Below, one piece after another: positions 49,850 to 62,060 of a DNA stretch of 64,000 nt. Position numbers and translations under genes: made by a program. The notes under the pieces are model-generated. The model did no database searches, was not told the origin of the DNA, and saw only the letters and a list, made by a program, of their open reading frames with translations. Every line of letters starts with the position of its first letter. Position 1 is the first letter of the stretch. The DNA is taken from positions 501,944 to 565,943 of the forward strand of contig NW_020650637.1 of NCBI RefSeq assembly GCF_003573695.1, read 5' to 3'. The stretch comes from Papaver somniferum (taxonomy: Eukaryota; Streptophyta; Magnoliopsida; Ranunculales; Papaveraceae).

Positions 49850-52566
49850 CATTCGAAAAATACACACTCGAAAAGACTCGAACGCTATAACTTAGCTCAA
49901 GAGGTGTCTATTTTGATTGGAAACATGCTAATGATCAGGACATGTTGGTCTATAGACCCACATGATCTTGATATTTTAGCCAAATTTTGAAGTCTAGGCC
50001 ACATAAACAAGATTTTTCTACTTAGAGCAGTTTCGAGTGTACATTCGAAAAATACACACTCGAAAAGACTCGAACGCTATAATTTAGCTCAAGAGGTGTC
50101 TGTTTTGATTGAAAACATGCTAATTATCAGGACATGTTGGTCTATAGACCCACATGATCTTGATATTTTATCCAAGTTTTGAATCCTAGGCCTCATAAAC
50201 ACAAATTTTCTACTTTGAGCAGTTTCAAGTGTACATTCAAAAAATACACACTCGAAAAGACTCGAACGCTATAATTTAGCTCAAGAGATGTCTATTTTGA
50301 TTGAAAACATGCTAATTATCAGGACATGTTGGTCTATAGACCCACATGATCTTGATATTTTAGCCAAGTTTTGAATCCTAGGCCTCATAAACACAAATTT
50401 TCTACTTAGAGCAGTTTCGAGTGTACATTCGAAAAATACACACTCGAAAAGACTAGAACGCTATAATTTAGCTCAAGAGGTGTCTATTTTGATTGGAAAC
50501 ATGCTAATGATCAGGACATGTTGGTCTATAGACCCACATGATCTTGATATTTTAGCCAAATTTTGAAGTCTAGGCCACATAAACAAGATTTTTCTACTTA
50601 GAGCAGTTTCGAGTGTACATTCGAAAAATACACACTCGAAAAGACTCGAACGCTATAATTTAGCTCAAGAGGTGTCTATTTTGATTGGAAACATGCTATT
50701 GATCAGGACATGTTGGTCTATAGACCCACATGATCTTGATATTTTATCCAAGTTTTGAAGCCTAGGCCTCATTAACACGGATTTTCTACTTAGAGCAGTT
50801 TCGAGTGTACATTCGAATAATACTCACTCGAAAAGACTCGAACGCTATAATTTATCTCAAGAGATGTCTATTTTGATTGAAAACATGCTAATGATCAGGA
50901 CATGTTGGTCTATAGACCCACAAGATCTTGATATTTTAGCCAAATTTTGAAGTCTAGGCCACATAAACAAGATTTTTCTACTTAGAGCAGTTTCGAGTGT
51001 ACATTCGAAAAATACACACTCGAAAAGACTAGAACACTATAATTTAGCTCAAGAGGTGTCTATTTTGATTGGAAACATGCTAATGATCAGGACATGTTGG
51101 TCTATAGACCCACATGATCTTGATATTTTAGCCAAATTTTGAAGTCTAGGCCACATAAACAAGATTTTTCTACTTAGAGCAGTTTCGAGTGTACATTCGA
51201 AAAATACACACTCGAAAAGACTCGAACGCTATAATTTAGCTCAAGAGGTGTCTATTTTGATTGAAAACATGCTAATTATCAGGACATGTTGGTATATAGA
51301 CCCACATGATCTTGATATTTTATCCAAGTTTTGAAGCCTAGGCCTCATTAACACGGATTTTCTACTTAGAGAAGTTTCGAGTGTACATTCGAATAATACA
51401 CACTCGAAAAGACTCGAACGCTATAATTTATCTCAAGAGATGTCTATTTTGATTGAAAACATGCTAATTATCAGGACATGTTGGTCTATAGACCCACATG
51501 ATCTTGATATTTTAGCCAAATTTTGAAGTCTAGGCCACATAAACAAGATTTTTCTACTTAGAGCAGTTTCGAGTGTACATTCGAAAAATACACACTCGAA
51601 AAGACTCGAACGCTATAATTTAGCTCCATAGATGTCTATTTTGATTGAAAACATGCTAATTATCAAGACATGTTGGTCTATAGACCCACATGATCTTGAT
51701 ATTTTAGCCAAATTTTGAAGTCTAGGCCACATAAACAAGATTTTTCTACTTAGAGCAGTTTCGAGTGTACATTCGAAAAATACACACTCGAAAAGACTCG
51801 AACGCTATAATTTAGCTGAAGAGGTGTCTATTTTGATTGAAAACATGCTAATTATCAGGACATGTTGGTCTATAGACCCACATGATCTTGATATTTTAGC
51901 CAAATTTTGAAGTCTAGGCCACATAAACAAGATTTTTCTACTTAGAGCAGTTTCGAGTGTACATTCGAAAAATACACACTCGAAAAGACTCGAACGCTAT
52001 AATTTAGCTCAAAAGGTGTCTATTTTGATTGAAAACATGTTAATTATCAGGACATGTTGGTCTATAGACCCACATGATCTTGATATTTTAGCCAAGTTTT
52101 GAATCCTAGGCCTCATAAACACAAATTTTCTACTTAGAGCAGTTTCGAGTGTACATTCGAAAAATACACACTCGAAAAGACTAGAACGCTATAATTTAGC
52201 TCAAGAGGTATCTATTTTGATTGGAAACATTCTAATGATCAGGACATGTTGGTCTATAGACCCACATGATCTTGATATTTTAGCCAAATTTTGAAGTCTA
52301 GGCCACATAAACAAGATTTTTCTACTTAGAGCAGTTTCGAGTGTACATTCGAAAAATACACACTCGAAAAGACTCGAACGCTATAATTTAGCTCAAGAGG
52401 TGTCTATTTTGATTGAAAACATGCTAATTATCAGGCATGTTGGTCTATAGACCCACATGATCTTGATATTTTATCCAAATTTTGAAGTCTAGGCCACATA
52501 AACAAGATTTTTCTACTTAGAGCAGTTTCGAGTGTACATTCGAAAAATACACACTCGAAAAGACTC
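49850..52566 (+). repeat. Class A-rich block 5
   Basis: About 14 monomers, mostly class A, with interspersed tatccaagttttgaagcc units carrying cctcattaacacgg near 50770 and 51350. A small deletion gives tcaggcatgt near 52431. The block ends at the 83-bp deletion just downstream. No gene is seen. Confidence 0.8.
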
Positions 52567-52600
52567 GAACGCTATAATTTATCTCAAGTTTTGAAGCCTA
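52567..52600 (+). repeat. Monomer truncated by an 83-bp deletion
   Basis: The text taatttatctcaag joins directly to ttttgaagcctagg, leaving a 109-bp monomer. The 83 missing bases include the whole central part, with the 12-bp palindrome. Both ends share CAAG (ctcaag and gccaag), consistent with microhomology joining. It also marks the switch from the class A-rich block to a B/C mosaic. Confidence 0.88.
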
Positions 52601-55289
52601 GGCCTCATAAACACGAATTTTCTACTTAGAGCAGTTTCGAGTGTACATTCGAATAATACACACTCGAAAAGACTCGAACGCTATAATTTAGATCAACAGG
52701 TTTATATTTTTATTGGAAACATGCTAATGATCAGGACATGTTGGTCTATAGACCCAGATGATCTTGATATTTTAGCAAAATTTTGAAATCTAGGCCTCAT
52801 AAACAAGATTTGTCTACTTAGAGCAATTTCGAGTGTACATTCAAAAAGTACACACTCGAAAAGACTCGAACGCTATAATTTAGCTCAAGAGGTGTCTATT
52901 TTGATTGAAAACATGCTATTGATCAGGACATGTTGGTCTATAGACCCACATGATCTTGATATTTTAGCCAAATTTTGAAGTCTAGGCCACATAAACAAGA
53001 TTTTTCTACTTAGAGCAGTTTCGAGTGTACATTCGAAAAATACACACTCGAAAAGACTCGAACGCTATAATTTAGCTCAAGAGGTGTCTATTTTGATTGA
53101 AAACATGCTAATGATCAGGACATGTTGGTCTATAGACCCACATGATCTTGATATGTTAGCCAATTTTTGAAGGCTAGGCCTCATAAACACGAATTTTCTA
53201 CTTAGAGCAGTTTCGAGTGTACATTCAAATAATACACACTCGAAAAGACTTGAACGCCATAGTTTAGCTCAAGAGATGTCTATTTTGATTGAAAACATGC
53301 TAATTATCAGGACATGTTGGTCTATAGACCCACATGATCTTTATATTTTATCCAAGTTTTGAAGCCTAGGCCTCATAAACACGAATTTTGTACTTAGAGC
53401 AGTTTCGAGAGTACATTCGAAAAATACACACTCGAAAAGACTCGAACGTTATAATTTAGCTCAAGAGATGTCTATTTTGATTGAAAACATGCTAATTATC
53501 AGGACATGTTTGTCTATAGACCCACATGATATTGATATTTTAGCCAAGTTTTGAAGCCTAGGCCTCATAAACACGAATTTTCTAATTAGAGCAGTTTCGA
53601 GTGTACATTCAAATAATACACACTCGAAAAGACTTGGACGCTATAATTTAGCTCAACCGGTGTCTATTTTTATTGGAAACATGCTAATGATCAGGACATG
53701 TTGGTCTATAGACCCAGATGATCTTGATATTTTAGCTAAATTTTGAAGTCTAGGCCTCATAAAAAAGATTTGTCTACTTAGAGCAGTTTTGAGTGTACAT
53801 TCGAAAAATACACACTCGAAAAGACTCGAACGTTATAATTTAGCTCAAGAGATGTCTATTTTGATTGAAAACATGCTAATTATCATGACATGTTTGTCTA
53901 TAGACCCACATGATATTGATATTTTAGCCAAGTTTAGAAGCCTAGGCCTCATAAACACGAATTTTCTAATTAGAGCAGTTTCGAGTGTACATTCAAATAA
54001 TACACACTCGAAAAGACTTGAACGCTATAATTTAGCTCAACCGGTGTCTATTTTTATTGGAAACATGCTAATGATCAGGACATGTTGGTCTATAGACCCA
54101 GATGATCTTGATATTTTAGCTAAATTTTGAAGTCTAGGCCTCATAAAAAAGATTTGTCTACTTAGAGCAGTTTCGAGTGTACATTCGAAAAATACACACT
54201 CGAAAAGACTCGAACGTTATAATTTAGCTCAACAGATGTCTATTTTGATTGAAAACATGCTAATTATCAGGACATGTTTGTCTATAGACCCACATGATCT
54301 TGATATTTTAGCCAAGTTTTGAAGCCTAGGCCTCATAAACACGAATTTTCTACTTAGAGCAGTTTCGAGTGTACATTCGAAAAATACACACTCGAAAAGA
54401 CTCGAATGCTATAACTTAGCTCAACCGGTGTCTATTTTGATTGGAAACATGCTAATGATCAGGACATGTTGGTCTATAGACCCACATGATCTTGATATTT
54501 TAGCTAAATTTTGAAGTCTAGGCCACATAAACAATATTTGTCTACTTAGAGAAGTTTCGAGTGTACATTCGAAAAATACACACTCGAAAACACTCGAACG
54601 CTATAATTTAGCTCAAGAGGTGTCTATTTTGATTGAAAACATGTTAATTATCAAGACATGTTGGTCTATAGACCCACATGATCTTGATATTTTACCCAAG
54701 TTTTGAAGCCTAGGCCTCATAAACACGAATTTTCTACTTAAAGCAGTTTCGAGTGTACATTCGAATAATACACACTCGAAAAGACTCGAACGCTATAATT
54801 TAGCTCAACAGGTTTCCATTTTTATTGGAAACATGCTAATGATCAGTACATGTTGGTCTATAAACCTAGATGATCTTGATATTTTAGCAAAAATTTTGAA
54901 ATCTAGGCCTCATAAATAAGATTTGTCTACTTAGAGCAGTTTCGAGAGTACATTCGAAAAATACACACTCGAAAAGACTCGAACGCTATAATCTATCTCA
55001 AGAGGTGTCTATTTTGATTGAAAACATGCTATTGATCAGGACATGTTTGTCTATAGACCCACATGATCTTGATATTTTAGCCAAGTTTTGAAGCCTAGGC
55101 CTCATAAACACGAATTATTTTACTTAGAGCAGTTTCGAGTGTACATTCGAAAAATACACACTCGAAAAGACTCGAACGCTATAATTTAGCTCAAGAGGTG
55201 TCTATTTTGATTGGAAACATGCTAATGATCAGGTCATGTTGGTCTATAGACCCACATGATCTTGATATTTTAGCAAAATTTTGAAATCT
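52601..55289 (+). repeat. Mosaic block IX
   Basis: About 14 monomers. Units with ctcaaccggtg, gctaaattttgaag and cataaaaaagatttg at about 53640-53790 and 54020-54170 form an approximate dimer with their neighbours. Rare gacttggacgc and cgccatagttta forms occur. Between 53789 and 54130 the TGA reads AGA in one monomer, giving the longest open frame of the window (113 codons), still pure satellite. Confidence 0.8.
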
Positions 55290-57960
55290 AGGCCTCATAA
55301 ACAAGATGTGTCTACTTAGAGCAGTTTCGAGTGTACATTCGAAAAATACACACTCGAAAAGACTCGAACGCTGTAATTTAGCTCAAGAGGTGTCTATTTT
55401 GATTGAAAACATGCTAATTATCAGGACATGTTTGTCTATAGACCCACATGATCTTGATATGTTAGCCAATTTTTGAAGGATAGCCCTCATAAACACGAAT
55501 TTTCTACTTAGAGCAGTTTCGAGTGTACATTCAAATAATACACACTCGAAAAGACTTGAACGCTATAATTTAGCTCAACCGGTGTCTATTTTTATTGGAA
55601 ACATGCTAATGATCAGGACATGTTGGTCTATAGACCCAGATGATCTTGATATTTTAGCTAAATTTTGAAGTCTAGGCCTCATAAAAAAGATTTGTCTACT
55701 TAGAGTAGTTTCGAGTGTACATTCGAAAAATACACACTCGAAAAGACTCGAACGTTATAATTTAGCTCAACAGATGTCTATTTTGATTGAAAACATGCTA
55801 ATTATCAGGACATGTTTGTCTATAAACCCACATGATATTGATATTTTAGCCAAGTTTTGAAGCCTAGGCCTCATAAACACGAATTTTCTAATTAGAGCAT
55901 TTTCGAGTGTACATTCAAATAATACACACTCGAAAAGACTTGGACGCTATAATTTAGCTCAACCGGTGTCTATTTTTATTGGAAACATGCTAATGATCAG
56001 GACATGTTGGTCTATAGACCCAGATGATCTTGATATTTTAGCTAAATTTTGAAGTCTAGGCCTCATAAACACGAATTTTGTACTTAGAGCAGTTTCGAGT
56101 GTACATTCGAAAAATACACACTCGAAAAGACTCGAACGTTATAATTTAGCTCAAGAAATGTCTATTTTGATTGAAAACATGATAATTATCAGGACATGTT
56201 TGTCTATAGACCCACATGATCTTGATATTTAGCCAAGTTTTGAAGCCTAGGCCTCATAAACACGAATTTTCTACTTAGAGCAGTTTCGAGTGTACATTCG
56301 AAAAATACACACTCGAAAAGACTCGAACGCTATAATTTATCTCAAGAGGTGTCTATTTTGATTGGAAACATGCTAATGATCAGGACATGTTGGTCTATAG
56401 ACCCAGATGATCTTGATAGGTTAGCAAAATTTTTAAATCTAGGCCTCATAAACAAGATGTGTCTACTTAGAGCAGTTTCGAGTGTACATTCGAAAAATAC
56501 ACACTCGAAAAGACTCGAACGCTGTAATTTAGCTCAAGAGGTGTCTATTTTGATTTAAAACATGTTAATTATCAGGACATGTTTGTCTATAGACCCACAT
56601 GATCTTGATATGTTAGCCAATTTTTGAAGGATAGGCCTCATAAACACGAATTTTCTACTTAGAGCAGTTTCGAGTGTACATTCAAATAATACACACTCGA
56701 AAAGACTTGAACGCTATAATTTAGCTCAACCGGTGTCTATTTTTATTGGAAACATGCTAATGATCAGGACATGTTGGTCTATAGACCCAGATGATCTTGA
56801 TATTTTAGCTAAATTTTGAAGTCTAGGCCTCATAAAAAAGATTTGTCTACTTAGAGCAGTTTCGAGTGTACATTCGAAAAATACACACTCGAAAAGACTC
56901 GAACGTTATAATTTAGCTCAACAGATGTCTATTTTGATTGAAAACATGCTAATTATCAGGACATGTTTGTCTATAGACCCACATGATATTGATATTTTAG
57001 CCAAGTTTTGAAGCCTAGGCCTCATAAACACGAATTTTCTAATTAGAGCAGTTTCGAGTGTACATTCAAATAATACACACTCGAAAAGACTTGGACGCTA
57101 TAATTTAGCTCAACCGGTGTCTATTTTTATTGGAAACATGCTAATGATCAGGACATGTTGGTCTATAGACCCAGATGATCTTGATATTTTAGCTAAATTT
57201 TGAAGTCTAGGCCTCATAAACACGAATTTTGTACTTAGAGCAGTTTCGAGTGTACATTCGAAAAATACACACTCGAAAAGACTCGAACGTTATAATTTAG
57301 CTCAAGAAATGTCTATTTTGATTGAAAACATGATAATTATCAGGACATGTTTGTCTATAGACCCACATGATCTTGATATTTTAGCCAAGTTTTGAAGCCT
57401 AGGCCTCATAAACACGAATTTTCTACTTAGAGCAGTTTCGAGTGTACATTCGAAAAATACACACTCGAAAAGACTCGAACGCTATAATTTATCTCAAGAG
57501 GTGTCTATTTTGATTGGAAACATGCTAATGATCAGGACATGTTGGTCTATAGACCCAGATGATCTTGATAGGTTAGCAAAATTTTTAAATCTAGGCCTGA
57601 TAAACAAGATGTGTCTACTTAGAGCAGTTTCGAGTGTACATTCGAAAAATACACACTCGAAAAGACTCGAACGTTGTAATTTAGCTCAAGAGGTGTCTAT
57701 TTTGATTGAAAACATGCTAATTATCAGGACATGTTTGTCTATAGACCCACATGATCTTGATATGTTAGCCAATTTTTGAAGGATAGGCCTCATAAACACG
57801 AATTTTCTACTTAGAGCAGTTTCGAGTGTACATTCAAATAATACACACTCGAAAAGACTTGAACGCTATAATTTAGCTCAACAGGTTTCTATTTTTATTG
57901 GAAACATGCTAATGATCAGGACATGTTGGTCTATAGACCCAGATGATCTTGATATTTTAG
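55290..57960 (+). repeat. Hexamer HOR, 1152-bp period
   Basis: The mark gaaggata occurs at 55476, 56627 and 57779, and gatgtgtctac at 55305, 56456 and 57608, so the offsets are 1151 and 1152 bases. The missing base is in gatatttagcc near 56226. Order inside the unit: cgctgtaattta, gttagccaatttttgaagg, ctcaaccggtg, cataaaaaag, ctcaacagatg, gacttggacgc, caagaaatg with catgataatt, then gataggttagc. Confidence 0.9.
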
Positions 57961-60900
57961 CTAAATTTTGAAGTCTAGGCCTCATAAAAAAGATTTGTCT
58001 ACTTAGAGCAGTTTCGAATGTACATTCGAAAAATACACACTCGAAAAGACTCGAACGCTATAATCTATCTTAAGAGGTGTCTATTTTGATTGAAAACATG
58101 TTATTGATCAGGACATGTTTGTCTATAGACCCACATGATCTTGATATTTTAGCCAAGTTTTGAAGCCTAGGCCTCATAAACACGAATTATTTTACTTAGA
58201 GCAGTTTCGAGTGTACATTCGAAAAATACACACTCGAAAAGACTCGAACGCTATAATTTAGCTCAAGAGTTGTCTATTTTGATTGGAAACATGCTAATGA
58301 TCAGGTCATGTTGGTCTATAGACCCACATGATCTTGATATTTTAGCAAAATTTTGAAATCTAGGCCTCATAAACAAGATGTGTCTACTTAGAGCAGTTTC
58401 GAGTGTACATTCGAAAAATACACACTCGAAAAGACTCGAACGCTGTAATTTAGCTCAAGAGGTGTCTATTTTGATTGAAAACATGCTAATTATCAGGACA
58501 TGTTTGTCTATAGACCCACATGATCTTGATATGTTAGCCAATTTTTGAAGGATAGCCCTCATAAACACGAATTTTCTAATTAGAGCAGTTTCGAGTGTAC
58601 ATTCAAATAATACACACTCGAAAAGACTTGGACGCTATAATTTAGCTCAACCGGTGTCTATTTTTATTGGAAACATGCTAATGATCAGGACATGTTGGTC
58701 TATAGACCCAGATGATCTTGATATTTTAGCTAAATTTTGAAGTCTAGGCCTCATAAAAAGATTTGTCTACTTAGAGCAGTTTCGAGTGTACATTCGAAAA
58801 ATACACACTCGAAAAGACTCGAATGTTATAATTTAACTCAACAGATGTCTATTTTTATTGAAAACATGCTAATTATCAGGACATGTTTGTCTATAGACCC
58901 ACATGATATTGATATTTTAGCCAAGTTTTGAAGCCTAGGCCTCATAAAGCAGTTTCGAGTGTACATTCATATAATACACACTCGAAAAGACTCGAACGCT
59001 ATTTTTTAGCTCAACCGGTTTCTATTTTTATTGGAAACATGCTAATGATCTGGACATGTTGGTCTATAGACCCAGATGAACTTGATATTTTAGCAAAATT
59101 TTGAAATCTAGGCCTCATAAACAAGATTTGTCTACTTAGAGCAGTTTCGAGAGTACGTTCGAAAAATACACACTCGAAAAGACTCGAACGCTATAATTTA
59201 GCTCAAGAAATGTCTATTTTGATTGAAAACATGATAATTATCAGGACATGTTTGTCTATAGACCCACATGATCTTGATATTTTAGCCAAGTTTTGAAGCC
59301 TAGGCCTCATAAACACGAATTTTCTACTTAGAGCAGTTTCGAGTGTACATTCGAAAAATACACACTCGAAAAGACTCGAACGCTATAATTTATCTCAAGA
59401 GGTGTCTATTTTGATTGGAAACATGCTAATTATCAGGACATGTTGGTCTATAGACCCACATGATCTTGATATTTTAGCAAAATTTTGAAGTCTAGGACAC
59501 ATAAAAAAGATTTTTCTACTTAGAGCAGTTTCGAGTGTACATTCGAAAAATACACACTCGAAAAGACTCGAACGCTGTAATTTAGCTCAAGAGGTGTCTA
59601 TTTTGATTGAAAACATGCTAATTATCAGGACATGTTTGTCTATAGACCCACATGATCTTGATATGTTAGCCAATTTTTGAAGGATAGGCCTCATAAACAC
59701 GAATTTTCTACTTAGAGCAGTTTCGAGTGTACATTCAAATAATACACACTCGAAAAGACTTGAACGCTATAATTTAGCTCAACCGGTGTCTATTTTTATT
59801 GGAAACATGCTAATGATCAGGACATGTTGGTCTATAGACCCAGATGATCTTGATATTTTAGATAAATTTTGAAGTCTAGGCCTCATAAAAAAGATTTGTC
59901 TACTTAGAGCAGTTTCGAGTGTACATTCGAAAAATACACACTCGAAAAGACTCGAACGTTATAATTTAGCTCAAGAGATGTCTATTTTGATTGAAAACAT
60001 GCTAATTATCAGGACATGTTTGTCTATAGACCCACATGATCTTGATATTTTAGCCAAGTTTTGAAGCCTAGGCCTCATAAACACGAATTTTCTACTTAGA
60101 GCAGTTTCGAGTGTACATTCGAAAAATACACACTCGAAAAGACTCGAACGCTATAACTTAGCTCAAGAGGTGTCTATTTTGATTGGAAACATGCTAATGA
60201 TCAGGACATGTTGGTCTATAGACCCACATGATATTGATATTTTAGCAAAATTTTTAAATCTAGGCCTCATAAAAAAGATTTGTCTACTTAGAGCAGTTTC
60301 GAGTGTACATTCGAAAAATACACACTCGAAAAGACTCGAACGCTGTAATTTAGCTCAAGAGGTGTCTATTTTGATTGAAAACATGCTAATGATCAGGACA
60401 TGTTGGTCTATAGACCCACATGATCTTGATATTTTAGCAAAATTTTGAAATCTAGGCCTCATAAACACGAATTTTCTACTTAGAGCAGTTTCGAGTGTAC
60501 ATTCAAATAATACACACTCGAAAAGACTTGAACGCCATAGTTTAGCTCAAGAGATGTCTATTTTGATTGAAAACATGCTAATTATCAGGACATGTTGGTC
60601 TATAGACCCACATGATCTTTATATTTTAGCTAAATTTTGAAGACTAGGCCTCATAAACAAGATTTGTCTACTTAGAGCAGTTTTGAGTGTACATTCGAAA
60701 AATACACACTCGAAAAGACTCGAACGCTATAATTTAGCTCAAGAGGTGTCTATTTTGATTGAAAACATGCTAATTATAAGGACATGTTGGTCTATAGACC
60801 CACATGATCTTGATATTTTAGCCAAGTTTTGAAGCCTAGGCCTCATAAACACGAATTTTGTACCTAGAGCAGTTTCGAGTGTACATTCGAAAAATACACA

Positions 60901-61130
60901 CTCGAAAAGACTCGAACGTTATATTTTAGCTCAAGAGATGTCTATTTTTATTGAAAACATCCTAATTATCAGGACATGTTGGTCTATAGTCCCAGATGAT
61001 CTTGATATTTTAGCTAAATTTTGAAGTCTAGGCCTAATAGACAAGATTTATCTACTTAGAGCAGTTTCGAGTGTATATTCGAAAAATACACACTCGAAAA
61101 GACTCGAACGCTATAATCTAGCTCAAGAGG
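57961..61130 (+). repeat. Mosaic block X
   Basis: About 16-17 monomers. Positions 58020-58580 repeat the ataatctatctc to gaaggata order of 44.5, 48.9 and 55.0 kb. About 58950-59210 matches 62980-63240 at an offset of 4031 bases. Positions 59560-60300 match 62055-62795 at 2495. Monomers near 60650-61080 are individually diverged (catcctaatt, ctatagtccc, ggcctaatagac). No gene is seen. Confidence 0.8.
58941..58955 (+). repeat. Monomer missing 19 bp at a block edge
   Basis: The sequence cctcataaa joins directly to gcagtttcg, so the 19 bases of the usual cacgaattttctacttaga are missing. Immediately after the join, the sequence enters the atctggacatg segment also seen at 62.98 kb, where the preceding monomer is intact. 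The deletion therefore coincides with an edge of a copied block. Confidence 0.85.
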
Positions 61131-62060
61131 TGTCTATTTTGTTTGGAAACATGCTAATTATCAGGACATGTTGGTCTATAGACCCACATGATCTTGATAT
61201 TTTAGCCAACTTTTGAAGCCTAGGCCTCATAAACACGAATTTTCTACTTAGAGCAGTTTCGAGTGTATATTCGAATAATACACACTCGAAAAGACTCGAA
61301 CGCTATAAATTAGCTCAACAGGATTCTATTTTTATTGGAAACATGCTAATGATAAGGACATGTTGGTCTATAGACCCAGACGATCTTGATATTTTAGAAA
61401 TTTTTTGAAATCTAGGCCTCATAAACAAGATTTGTCTACTTAGAGCAGTTTTGAGTGTACATTCGAAAAATACACACTCGAAAAGACTCGAACGCTATAA
61501 TTTAGCTCAAGAGGTGTCTATTTTGATTGAAAACATGCTAATTATCAGGACATGTTGGTTTATAGACCCACATAATCTTGATATTTTAGCCAATTTTTGA
61601 AGCCTAGGCCTCATAAACAAGAATTTTCTACTTAGAACATTTTCGAGTGTACCTTCGAATAATACACACTCGAAAAGACTCGAACGCTATAATTTAGCTC
61701 AACAGGTTTATATTTTTATTGGAAACATGCTAATGATCAGGACATGTTGGTCTATAGACCCAGATGATCTTGTATTTTAGCCAAATTTTGAAGTCTAGGC
61801 CACATAAACAAGATTTTTCTACTTAGAATAGTTTCGAGTGTACATTTTAAAAATACACACTAGAAAAGACTCGAACGCTATAATTTATCTCAAGAGGTTT
61901 CTATTTTTATTGGAAACATGCTAATGATCAGGACATGTTGGTCTATAGACCCACATGATCTTGATATTTTAGCAAAATTTTGAAGTCTAGGACACATAAA
62001 AAAGATTTTTCTACTTAGAGCAGTTTCGAGTATACATTCGAAAAATACACACTCGAAAAG
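61131..62060 (+). repeat. Diverged distant copy of the 34.5 kb pentamer
   Basis: The order gtttggaaac, gccaacttttgaag, gaaattttttgaaatc (61397), gccaatttttgaagcc, gaacattttcg, and actagaaaagac follows that of 34540-35470, about 26.6 kb upstream. It has many private changes (gtatattcg, ctataaattagc, caggattct, gacgatc, cttgtatttt), so it is an older relative of the pentamer unit and not a recent copy. Confidence 0.8.

Noticed and set aside
53789..54130. 113-codon plus-strand open frame, and similar frames of 60-109 codons elsewhere (e.g. 9786-10064, 14778-15056, 31850-32128, 43892-44221, 60170-60448)
   Set aside because: All translate the satellite monomer in the same frame and exist only where the single TGA per monomer is changed. 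They show no distinct start context, domain, or frame-preserving pattern of variation.
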